The notes beneath the pieces were generated by a model. It ran no database searches. It was not told the origin of the DNA and was given only the letters and a program-made list of their open reading frames with translations. Positions 16,390 to 22,500 of a stretch of DNA of 22,500 bases are shown piece by piece. Each line of letters opens with the position of its first letter. Within the stretch, counting starts at the first letter, position 1. The stretch comes from Symbiodinium natans. Taxonomy: Eukaryota; Sar; Dinophyceae; Suessiales; Symbiodiniaceae. Made by a program: the position numbers and the translations under genes. The stretch covers positions 610,001-632,500 of the forward strand of contig CAJNDS010001090.1 of assembly GCA_905221605.1 (NCBI GenBank), read 5' to 3'.

Positions 16390-17338
16390 AGCTCTGTAAG
16401 AAGTAGGTAATGATCGCTTGGAAAACCTGTATTGTGTACAGCTTTTACTGTTCGGATCGTGGGGAGCCATTTCCTAGGGGTAATCAGTCTGTCCAAGCTT
16501 TGAAAGCGAACAGGGTCTATGTGCGGTGTAGCCAGTTTATTGGGAGGGAGGGTATCTAAACCCAGGAACGCTCGAATCTCCGAAACCAGCGAAAGCTGAT
16601 CCGACTCTGGCAAGGGGAGCGTGGCAAAACGATCCCACATTTGTAGAAGAATTAGGGGGTCGAGAATGAACTGGTCCCAGTTGTCTGGAGGTGAGAATTT
16701 ATCCCTGTAAGTGACATGCTTGGTCAGGTTGGACTGTTTAAAGGATAAAGCGTCTGCAAATCCGAGGGATTTTAACAAAGAAGTGTAGAATGTGCGGTTG
16801 GAGTGCGTTTTAGTGTTGGCAGCGAGTTTGCCCTTACCGTAGATATGAGGCCCCAAAAAATCCTGCTCAGCAGAAAACCTACCTTGTAACCTGACGTTGT
16901 AGTCTCCTACCACGTAAACCGGCTCAGGTTGTGGAATTGTTGTTAGGATGTCTGTCTTCCAGCATGTTCCAGAATGGGGTCTTACGCTCCTCTTCCTGCG
17001 ATTTGTCGTGTGGGGCATATACCCCAATAATATGAATGGAGCCTGATTTGGATGAGATGATAATTTGTAAGATACGAGAGGTGTGTTGAATGATGTTGCT
17101 AATATGAGGAACCATTTTTGGCGATATAACCGCTGTGACCCCTGACCATTTATCCTTGTTGTTGCCATTAACCACAAAAAGGTAGCCCTGACTTTGGAAT
17201 GAGTAGTATGACTTAGAGTGGGTTTCCGTGAACATCAAAACATCGAGGTGCTGTGTATGCATGAGAGCGAGGACCTCTTGATGCTTAGAGAGTTCAGCCA
17301 TTCCCTGAACATTTTGTGTGCCTATTCGAAGAGAAGAA
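16390..17338 (-). pseudogene. APE-type endonuclease domain, split by a frameshift
   Basis: Family motifs in order: L-R-I-G-T-Q-N-V-Q-G-M (catalytic N), M-F-T-E-T-H (metal-binding E), I-I-G-V-Y-A-P, then after the frame change V-V-G-D-Y-N (D and N), H-V-T-Y-R-D (T-x-R), D-Q-F-I-L and S-D-H-Y-L-L (final D-H). This enzyme nicks target DNA to prime reverse transcription. The frame change at 16950-16956 lies between the Y-A-P and G-D-Y-N motifs, so the copy is inactive unless the shift is bypassed. Confidence 0.88.
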
Positions 17339-17689
17339 CCATAAGCTACGGGCGGTGTAGCCATTAGCTTTGTGGTCTTTCCCTTCCTGACTCCAATTGC
17401 CGATTGTCGAAGAACTAGCCTACGAAAATTTCCGGCATTGGTTGTCTTCCTGTCTTTCCCATGATCTGCTTTCAAGGGAACCCTTCCCTTTACCAGGTTG
17501 TTTCCCGTGTTCCCTGGCAATATGTTAGCCCTAAGGGACCCCCGCCACTGACGATAATATCGTCTACGTAGACAGCGAGCCCCGGGTCCCCGACCTAAAA
17601 GAGCTTTGGCGGGAAGGGGTGGGGACAAACACTCTTCGTTAACCACCGGAGTGGCACCCGGCAAGCCTCGTTGAGGCGGTGTAGGCTTA

Positions 17690-18688
17690 CTAGCAAGAAT
17701 GAAAGTTTGAATTCCCAGTGCCCTTGAAAACTTTCTGCCCGACCCCTTCAGGGTAAGGCTGGGTGTGGGTGGGGTGGAGGGTAGGGGAACCAAGCGGGTG
17801 ACAACCCGTCTTGTTTTGAACAAAACGGCGTTTTGGCTTGGTAACCTTTTTGGAGAAGGAAATCTTGAGTCCCTCTTGATTTCTGAAACAGGTTCTTCGC
17901 CCTGTTCGTGGCGGTGTAGCTCGGGGGTTTAGGGTGGGGAGCTCCTCTGGGATAGGGGATTTGGGCTGCCGATGTGCTAAGAGAAACGCTCTTGAAAGTT
18001 TCAGCCCAGGCAGGGGAGTGGGGTTGGGAGGTATGAGATCATTGAGGGAGATCTCTACTCTAGTTGCGGTGTTACCATTGAGGGTATGCATCAGACGGTT
18101 AAGTGTTCTTTGGAGTACGCCTAGATAGTCAATGGTATACCCCAACCTAAGAAATCCCTGACCCGGCGGTGTAGCCTGTGCTGTGTTCTCTGTTCTTTTT
18201 GTTCTGCAAGATCTTGCGGAGCGGCAGATCATTGTTGCGGAGCGTGCCATGGTGGAAAAGGCTCCGAAAACGGCCAGGGCATCCAGGACTACAATTAAGG
18301 GGTTATGGCGGTGTGGACAGGTATAGTAGAAAACTGTAATTGCTGCTATTAGTTGCCAAAGGAGTGCCCTAGATAGGTGGGGACAGGCGGGTTGTTTGTG
18401 ACGCTTCTTACCCCTAAACTGTGATCTACGAAGAGGACTCCTATCCCAACCAATGCATCTACTGGTGAGGTGGGGTTCCTGGAATCTGCTGGGCGTTTTA
18501 CCCAGGAAGGAAAAGGCGCTACCTCCCTGTCTCTTAAAGGCAGCCGTGCTCAACCCGTACCCGCGGCGCAGTCTGTGTTGAGAAAATTCAAAGGTGGGCA
18601 GACGCAGCCTTAAATGTGGGATTAGGGCGGTGTAGTCCGGGGAGCACTGGACTGCAAAATTTAAACATGCAAAAGGCGCTGAGGCCAT
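17690..18688 (-). CDS. ORF2 N-terminal region, no recognised domain
   Basis: Up to 332 residues in this frame, of which those before about 17,830 belong to ORF2. A hydrophobic stretch (L-L-W-Q-L-I-A-A-I-T-V-F-Y-Y, then L-I-V-V-L-D-A-L-A-V-F-G-A-F) at residues 110-145 resembles a membrane segment, which would be unusual for a LINE. The rest is rich in R, K, P and T. It carries five or more of the GCTACACCGCC-type motifs, mostly read as A-T-P-P. Confidence 0.6.
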   Translation of the reverse strand: MASAPFACLNFAVQCSPDYTALIPHLRLRLPTFEFSQHRLRRGYGLSTAAFKRQGGSAFSFLGKTPSRFQEPHLTSRCIGWDRSPLRRSQFRGKKRHKQPACPHLSRALLWQLIAAITVFYYTCPHRHNPLIVVLDALAVFGAFSTMARSATMICRSARSCRTKRTENTAQATPPGQGFLRLGYTIDYLGVLQRTLNRLMHTLNGNTATRVEISLNDLIPPNPTPLPGLKLSRAFLLAHRQPKSPIPEELPTLNPRATPPRTGRRTCFRNQEGLKISFSKKVTKPKRRFVQNKTGCHPLGSPTLHPTHTQPYPEGVGQKVFKGTGNSNFHSC

Positions 18689-18715
18689 ACCCGCAATGCT
18701 GTATCGACCCCGTCA
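18689..18715 (-). promoter_or_regulatory. ORF1 stop UGA-CGG, possible readthrough site
   Basis: ORF1 and the start of ORF2 are in the same frame, separated by this single UGA and eight further sense codons before ATG 18688. UGA followed by CGG is a known leaky context (type II readthrough motif in plant viruses). Reinitiation at the nearby ATG is the simpler alternative. Confidence 0.35.
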
Positions 18716-20473
18716 CTTGCCTCTACCCTTGCCGGGGCCTGGCTCAGAGGGCGCGGGTCCTTGCGGAAGATTGGCTCCCGCCGCTGGCGGTGTAACCACG
18801 GGAGCCCCCTCAAAAGTTCCGGCCTGGTAGTTCCCCACCTTATGCTGTGGGGCAGCTACCTTATCGCAATATTCATCCCAACAATAGCTGACAGCATCAA
18901 CTTTGCTGATGGTCATGGGGATCGGGAAGGGATTCATGGCCGAATTATAGATAAACGGCGCGCTCCAGCGGCGCTGCGATTTACCCAGGGAAATACCCTT
19001 CGAGGAACCTTTGGCTCCGAGGGCTGCCTGGGTGAAAACCTGCTTCTCGGCGACGTCCAACTCGTGCTGAACTCCAAAGGTCAGCTGGTTCCAGCAGTGG
19101 GCCCAGAGGTTTTCCTCGTCCCCATGCGGCGGTTTAGCTGACATGAGGTCGAACAACTCCGCGTCCACTTCGAGGAGGCCACGTAGCTCACCACTCTGCT
19201 CGTAGTACGTCATCCGGGCCCAAGCGCGGGCTTGGGGGTTGAACTCCTTCGTGGCGGCGGGCTTCATGACTGTCAGCGTGCGCCAAAGGATGACGATGGG
19301 CTCCGGCGTTGTACCCTGAACCTCCGAGGTGCGGTTTATCACAGTGAGTGCCACCCGCAATGGGAGCTCAAGCTTGCGCTGGAACTGCGGTGAGGCTGCG
19401 GTAACCCGGATGTGGTGCTGCTTGACGGGCGTTTTAGCGTCCTTGTACAGAGGGCATCCGGCTCCACCACCGTAGGCGTCAACGAAGGCCTTGCGACACG
19501 AGAAGTCCTTGAACTGCAGCATTGTCACCGTAGACCACGCGTGTGGGCCTGCTGGCGGTGTAGACGGCTCCACTGCGAGGGCAGAAAGACACCAAAGTCT
19601 GCAGGAGTCGGAGGCGTTGTAGACGCGCTGGTGGATGAACTGCTTGATGTGCTCCAGCTGCTCCAGCATCCAGTTAATCTGGAAGAGCCTGTCCGCGGGT
19701 GCGAGCGTTTTATCCCAGCCAGACGTGACCACTAGCATGGCGCTCTCCTTCTTTTGCTGCTGCCTATTGTCTGAGGCTAGCCACTGCAGAGACTCTTGGG
19801 TCTTGAGGATCTTGTCGTCGAGCTTGCCGATGACGTTCTCGACCTGCGTGATGAGGTTGAAGATTTCGGGTCGCAGGACCCCGAGGTGGTAATCGCGAAT
19901 GGTCTGGAGAACCTCATTCCTTGTTGGGAGCGGTGTAGCCATGTAGGCTTGCATAGCCCCCACATCGTTAATGTCCACGCCCCTTTGCGCAGCCGTCATC
20001 TGGTAGGCGATGTCCGTCTCAATGGGCATGGGCTGGAAGAGGGATGAAGGGGTCCGCCTCTCTGTCGGGGGGTCGCGTACCCCTTCTTCCACAATGGCGT
20101 CCCTCTCCGCGGTCTCCATGACATGGTCCGAGGGCGGTGTAGCATGGGACTGGACCGTAGACGCCAAGGTGGACGGGGGCCCTCTCTTAGCAGCGCGTCT
20201 TGAGTCGAACCACATGTCCTGGCCGGCGTTGTAGACGTCGTGCTGTGTGGCCTGCCTCTGTGCCTCGAGGTGGCGGTAGGCCTGACTGAGCTCTGCCCCC
20301 AGTCCGGAGTCGCGTCCGCTCATGGCTGCGGACGGTTCGAAAAAGCCCTGCAAAATGCCGGGCGTTGTAGCCAACGAGACTACAAGGAAAAAGAAAGCAA
20401 AACTCAAGTAGGTGACACCATGCAACATCGTACACAGCGGTAAAGCCTTCAAGCCCCCCACTAACATGCACAT
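18713..20473 (-). CDS. ORF1 protein: coiled coil plus possible RRM-like domain
   Basis: ATG at 20473 gives about 586 residues; ATG 20467, 20428 and 20323 are in frame, and the last would remove a hydrophobic N-terminal segment (Y-L-S-F-A-F-F-F-L-V-V-S-L). A coiled coil is likely at about residues 190-245 (I-F-N-L-I-T-Q-V-E-N-V-I-G-K-L-D-D). Alternating strand and helix follow (A-M-L-V-V-T-S-G-W-D; V-T-M-L-Q-F-K-D-F-S-C-R-K-A-F), which suggests an RRM-like fold as in several LINE ORF1 proteins. The tail is P-, G- and K-rich. The expected role is RNA binding and particle assembly. The stop is TGA followed by CGG, and ORF2 continues in the same frame. Confidence 0.7.
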   Translation of the reverse strand: MCMLVGGLKALPLCTMLHGVTYLSFAFFFLVVSLATTPGILQGFFEPSAAMSGRDSGLGAELSQAYRHLEAQRQATQHDVYNAGQDMWFDSRRAAKRGPPSTLASTVQSHATPPSDHVMETAERDAIVEEGVRDPPTERRTPSSLFQPMPIETDIAYQMTAAQRGVDINDVGAMQAYMATPLPTRNEVLQTIRDYHLGVLRPEIFNLITQVENVIGKLDDKILKTQESLQWLASDNRQQQKKESAMLVVTSGWDKTLAPADRLFQINWMLEQLEHIKQFIHQRVYNASDSCRLWCLSALAVEPSTPPAGPHAWSTVTMLQFKDFSCRKAFVDAYGGGAGCPLYKDAKTPVKQHHIRVTAASPQFQRKLELPLRVALTVINRTSEVQGTTPEPIVILWRTLTVMKPAATKEFNPQARAWARMTYYEQSGELRGLLEVDAELFDLMSAKPPHGDEENLWAHCWNQLTFGVQHELDVAEKQVFTQAALGAKGSSKGISLGKSQRRWSAPFIYNSAMNPFPIPMTISKVDAVSYCWDEYCDKVAAPQHKVGNYQAGTFEGAPVVTPPAAGANLPQGPAPSEPGPGKGRGK

Positions 20474-20496
20474 GCTCTCGCTAGCCAAATGCCTGG
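20474..20496 (-). other. Short 5' leader of the element, spliced-leader-like
   Basis: Between the telomere-type repeat and the ORF1 ATG lie about 22 bases reading AGGCATTTGGCTAGCGAGAGC in part. GCATTTGGCT resembles the GCCATTTTGGCTCAAG end of the dinoflagellate spliced leader with one base missing. The match is short and may be chance. Confidence 0.3.
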
Positions 20497-20524
20497 GTTT
20501 AGGGCTTAGGGTTTAGGGTTTCGG
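20494..20524 (+). repeat. TTTAGGG array, right half of the retrotransposon target
   Basis: GGGTTTAGGGCTTAGGG-type units in the same orientation as 13447-13558. Confidence 0.9.
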
Positions 20525-20582
20525 GCCTGAGCTCCCCAAGTCCAGGCGTTCTGAGCCTGTTCGGGATTGGCTGCCCAGGCGC

Positions 20583-20629
20583 AGTGTGAGCGTGCCCTCG
20601 CCGCCGCCGACGAAGTGTGCTATGCAAAC
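20583..20629 (-). CDS. Candidate exon: VCIAHFVGGGEGTLT
   Basis: The acceptor is GCCAG|GTT. The exon reads V-C-I-A-H-F-V-G-G-G-E-G-T-L-T. A GC donor at 20581-20582 would join phase-compatibly to the exon at 13411, placing the retrotransposon within the intron. The frame stays open beyond, so the donor is uncertain. Confidence 0.35.
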
Positions 20630-20642
20630 CTGGCAGGCAGGA

Positions 20643-20760
20643 TGGTTTAGGGCTTAGGGTTGAGGGTTTAGGGTTTAGGGTTTAGGGTTTAGGGTTGAGG
20701 GTCTAGGGTTTAGGGTGTTAGGGTGATAGGGTGTTAGGGTCTAGGGTTTCGGATTTGAGA
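20643..20760 (+). repeat. TTTAGGG array with GTGTTAGGG variants
   Basis: Heptamer units decaying rightwards to TTGAGGG, TCTAGGG and GGTGTTAGGGTGATAGGG. Confidence 0.9.
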
Positions 20761-20828
20761 GAACAGATAGCCTGGAAGCAAAGAAACAAGCCTACTACCA
20801 TGAACCCTCTCCATGAATACATTCCCGG

Positions 20829-20888
20829 AACCCTAAACCCTAAACCCTAAACTCTAAACCCTAAACCCTAAACCCTAAACCCTAAACC
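20829..20888 (-). repeat. CCCTAAA array
   Basis: About eight units, one with CTCTAAA. The GC-rich patch to its right (20890-20960) has short open frames on both strands and no decided call. Confidence 0.94.
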
Positions 20889-21164
20889 CCCAGATTCACC
20901 CTTCAGCGCTTTCGAGTTGCTGGGAGGTCTGAGCTACAAGCAACCCAGTCTAGGGCAGGTGTTTGGGGTTGAGTGCGTAAGGGTCAAGGGCTTACAGGGA
21001 TTGTTTGCGGTCTAGGGTTTGGGGTTTAGGGTTCCACATCTGCACCCCAAAATTTCGGGCAAAACAGACGTAAGGGGAGCTTGGCGTGGGTTTTAGGGGG
21101 GAGGTCGCGGAATTCGGTTGTTTGGGGTTTAGGGTTCAGGGTTTAGGGCCCCCCCTTACCCCGC

Positions 21165-21232
21165 CTTCCGCTGATCTCTGAAGAGGAGGCGGTCCTGTCG
21201 ATGGGGTGCACTACAGCGATCACTTTGGTGCC
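21165..21232 (-). CDS. Candidate exon on either strand: GTKVIAVVHPIDRTASS
   Basis: On minus, AACAG|GGC to GGAAG|GCGGGG reads G-T-K-V-I-A-V-V-H-P-I-D-R-T-A-S-S. On plus the same bases read V-D-G-V-H-Y-S-D-H-F-G-A-L-F-P, followed by GTACTC. Strand is undecided. The first reading uses the donor and acceptor type seen in PACRG. Confidence 0.28.
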
Positions 21233-21254
21233 CTGTTTCCCTTCTTTCGGGTAC

Positions 21255-21329
21255 TCAACCCTAAACCCTAAACCCTAAACCCGAAACCCACAACCTAAAC
21301 CCGAAACCCGAAACCCAAAACCCAAAACC

Positions 21330-21403
<74 letters not shown>

Positions 21404-21409
21404 ACCCTA
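21255..21409 (-). repeat. CCCTAAA to CCCTCAA array
   Basis: Starts as CCCTAAA and CCCGAAA. From 21327 it becomes about 12 perfectly homogeneous CCCTCAA (TTGAGGG) units. Confidence 0.95.
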
Positions 21410-21469
21410 GCCTTCCAGACATCCAACAACGGCTCCTCTGCTCTTATCCTGGGGTTCTACCTTGGACCC

Positions 21470-21748
21470 CTAAGGTGGCACCCTTGGGTTTGGGGACCCT
21501 ACTTCTAGTACTTGTGGTACGCCTGGCGCCACGGTTCTGCCACGGTTACAACTTCGCAGCTTGAGGCTTGGGGGCTTCAAGTAGTTGACCAAGTGGTTTA
21601 GGCGAGTCGTGGTGCTGTCGCGGTACTGGCATGGCAGAATTCCGGCACGCCCCAGGCCCAAACCTTCTAAACCCGAAACGGCCTGGAGAACGGTGGCTTC
21701 CACTTGAATGCCTTGAGCAGGTAGGGCCTCGACGCAATGGGTTTCCAT
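21470..21748 (-). CDS. Open frame of about 93 codons, unrecognised
   Basis: ATG at 21748 to TAG at 21470. It begins M-E-T-H-C-V-E-A-L-P-A-Q and includes G-I-L-P-C-Q-Y-R-D-S-T-T-T-R. Composition is protein-like and no telomere repeat lies in it, but an overlapping minus frame is also open. It may be a larger exon or a chance frame. Confidence 0.28.
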   Translation of the reverse strand: METHCVEALPAQGIQVEATVLQAVSGLEGLGLGRAGILPCQYRDSTTTRLNHLVNYLKPPSLKLRSCNRGRTVAPGVPQVLEVGSPNPRVPP

Positions 21749-21898
21749 GAGCTTTTCTTTTTTTTTGGACGGGGGCGGGGGGGGGAGCATCCATTTTCTA
21801 ATGCAGCAACGACCCTAAAGCCTCAAAAGCTCCTAAAAACACTAAAGTCTTTCCACCTGCAGACTGCTATGTTGTGGCCCTTGCTCCTACATACTATG

Positions 21899-21977
21899 GC
21901 CTCAATATGTAGAATAGGGTTTTCGGGGGCCATTGTAGTATACTCATATTGAGGACCATAAGGGGAATACCATTAGT
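21899..21977. mobile_element. Foldback fragment related to 4619-4771
   Basis: CCTCAATATG (21899-21908) and CATATTGAGG form perfect inverted ends of a small hairpin. The adjoining GACCATAAGGGGAATACCATTAG matches 4731-4753 with few changes. Confidence 0.5.
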
Positions 21978-21991
21978 TTCTCGAAGTTGTG

Positions 21992-22056
21992 CACCCTAAA
22001 CCCTAAACCCTAAACCCTAAACCCTAAACCCTAAACCCTAAACCCTAAACCCTAAA
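21992..22056 (-). repeat. CCCTAAA array
   Basis: About nine perfect units. The unique patch 22057-22106 and a short TTTAGGG run (22107-22125) follow. Confidence 0.96.
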
Positions 22057-22187
22057 CAGTTGGGGGTTCTTGCAAGTAGCACCTTCGGTCCTGACCCCAC
22101 CCAAGTAGGGTTTAGGGTTTAGGGCTTCGGGATCGTAGCGTAGGTAACCCAAAAACGGAGACAGCAGGGCTTTCTGTGTGTGTGGTG

Positions 22188-22232
22188 GTTTTAGGGTTTA
22201 GGGTTTAGGGTTTAGGGTTTAGGGTTTAGGGT
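22188..22232 (+). repeat. TTTAGGG array
   Basis: Six perfect units. Confidence 0.95.
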
Positions 22233-22500
22233 ATACAGAGGGGTGGCCTTTGGTAGCATACGAGAGACACGAACAGGGCCCTTCGGCGGGTTGGTAGGTC
22301 CCTCCTCTTGTCCCTACAAGCCCGAAGAGGATGGGAAAGGCCCAAACCCTAATAGGGGTACCCCTTTCATACCCCAAACAGAATAGAGTCAGTGAGTGAG
22401 TGAGTCCGTGGCATCTCGCGGGATCGGGGCTGAGGCACTATGCCTCCCTCCCGGCTTCCGCAGGGGACTCCCAAAACCGTCATCCCTTCCACTTGGAGTT
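22233..22500. other. Unique sequence at right edge, no supported gene
   Basis: A (GTGA)n patch at 22391-22405 and a GC-rich stretch to the edge. A plus acceptor-like CTTCCGCAG at 22453-22461 is followed by an open frame, as is the minus strand; neither is supported further. Confidence 0.35.

Larger units (their letters stand above)
13567..18688 (-). pseudogene. ORF2 polyprotein with three frame changes
   Basis: Starts at ATG 18688, 24 bases after the ORF1 stop and in the same frame. Order: N-terminal region (18688 to about 17,750), endonuclease (about 17338-16390), RNase H (about 16230-15790), linker, reverse transcriptase (about 15180-14240) and a C-terminal region with a C-P-H...C cluster (to 13570). 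Frame changes lie at about 17690-17830 (unlocalised), 16950-16956 (one extra base in GACAGAC) and the C7 run at 16343-16349 (one base short). The last two compensate each other, so endonuclease start and reverse transcriptase share a frame. These may be recent mutations, sequencing errors in homopolymers or, less likely, programmed shifts. Otherwise the protein would be about 1,700 residues. Confidence 0.85.
13880..20371 (-). repeat. Dispersed 10-base motif STAMAMCGCC (sense), about 21 exact copies
   Basis: Plus-strand form GGCGKTKTAS. Exact copies start near 13880, 14329, 15221, 15483, 16178, 16250, 16327, 17351, 17675, 17910, 18165, 18492, 18626, 19128, 19305, 19428, 19554, 19613, 20133, 20225 and 20361; near copies at 14612, 16522, 16803, 18307, 18786, 19704 and 19929. 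All are in one orientation and confined to the retrotransposon. They are read in all three frames (A-T-P-P or T-T-P; Y-N-A or Y-T-A; V-K-R), so the constraint seems to be on nucleotides. Spacing is 60-700 bases, closest in ORF1. Confidence 0.85.
13559..20496 (-). mobile_element. Non-LTR retrotransposon (LINE) inserted in a telomere-type array
   Basis: About 6.9 kb, coding on minus. The order is a short 5' leader, ORF1, then ORF2 with endonuclease, RNase H and reverse transcriptase, then A10. Both flanks are TTTAGGG array in the same orientation, which fits insertion by target-primed reverse transcription at a nick in the G-rich strand. No LTRs and no integrase are present. The left border is sharp; the right border lies somewhere between 20474 and 20496. 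Apart from the ORF2 frame changes it looks young: all catalytic residues that I could check are present. Telomere-repeat-targeting LINEs are known elsewhere (TRAS and SART in insects, Zepp in Chlorella), but I cannot assign this element to any of them. Confidence 0.92.
4308..20629 (-). other. Candidate upstream exon chain of the PACRG gene or a neighbour
   Basis: Stop-free islands at 4308-4354, 5344-5399, 6257-6371, 6794-6897, 7762-7797, 8389-8415, 8945-9021, 9860-9903, 10469-10496, 11215-11280, 11641-11675, 11934-11970, 12527-12635, 13372-13411 and 20583-20629 can be read on minus as exons bounded by AG on the 5' side and GC on the 3' side. Intron phases agree from 11675 down to the PACRG core. 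The product would be a long N-terminal extension with no domain I recognise. I chose borders to satisfy frame, so chance fits are possible, and a separate upstream gene ending before the PACRG core is equally possible. If the chain is real, the retrotransposon lies in one of its introns, on the same strand. Confidence 0.35.

Noticed and set aside
16272-17823. Two separate overlapping genes for the endonuclease halves
   Set aside because: The N-terminal and C-terminal endonuclease motifs are split between frames and complement each other; one frameshifted domain is the simpler reading.
18761-20443. Plus-strand open frames opposite ORF1
   Set aside because: They are GC-rich shadows of ORF1; none has recognisable content, and the 10-base motif orientation and poly(A) both point to minus.
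1-22500. Eimeria or another coccidian as the source
   Set aside because: Coccidia such as Eimeria also carry interspersed TTTAGGG repeats, but GC/GA donors with AG-G acceptors and this LINE type fit a dinoflagellate-like genome better. It is not strictly excluded.
1-22500. tRNA, rRNA or telomerase RNA genes
   Set aside because: I found no cloverleaf, no rRNA-like stretch, and no short template-like CCCTAAAC embedded in an RNA-gene context.

Overview
The window looks like nuclear DNA from a eukaryotic flagellate, most likely a dinoflagellate or close relative. Four observations point there: (1) telomere-type repeats of the unit TTTAGGG, with local TTTTAGGG, TTGAGGG and TTTAGGGG variants, occur throughout; (2) exons of a PACRG-like axonemal protein are recognisable on the minus strand; (3) the inferred introns mostly begin with GC (one with GA) and end with AG followed by G, a pattern reported for dinoflagellates; (4) the LINE-type retrotransposon has a reverse transcriptase that resembles, from memory, those of dinoflagellates. 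No species can be named.

Layout. From 1 to about 13,560 the DNA is a mosaic of telomere-repeat arrays in both orientations, microsatellites, foldback (MITE-like) elements and short GC-rich unique islands. Several islands are exons. Seven of them (about 262-4137, minus strand) read in order as PACRG, the inner-junction protein of ciliary doublet microtubules; the gene runs off the left edge before its C-terminus. Further islands (4308-13,411 and 20,583-20,629) give a stop-free, phase-compatible chain of candidate upstream exons on the same strand, but with no recognised domain. The introns are largely telomere repeat. On the plus strand most islands carry CCCTAAA on the left and TTTAGGG on the right, the polarity of a fragment capped by telomeres at both ends.

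From 13,559 to about 20,496 a nearly full-length non-LTR retrotransposon lies on the minus strand inside a TTTAGGG array. ORF1 encodes a coiled-coil, possibly RRM-like protein. ORF2 encodes a long N-terminal region, an apurinic-type endonuclease, an RNase H and a reverse transcriptase, in that order. ORF2 is interrupted by three apparent frame changes. The element ends in A10 fused directly to the ORF2 stop codon and begins only about 20 bases before ORF1. A degenerate 10-base motif (plus strand GGCGKTKTAS) occurs about 21 times exactly, and about 7 more times with small changes. All copies are in one orientation, in all three reading frames, and I saw none in the flanks.

From 20,497 to 22,500 the repeat mosaic resumes, with a few possible exons and one 93-codon open frame.

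The PACRG exons and the endonuclease, RNase H and reverse transcriptase domains are secure. The upstream exon chain, the readthrough idea and the meaning of the 10-base motif are inference.
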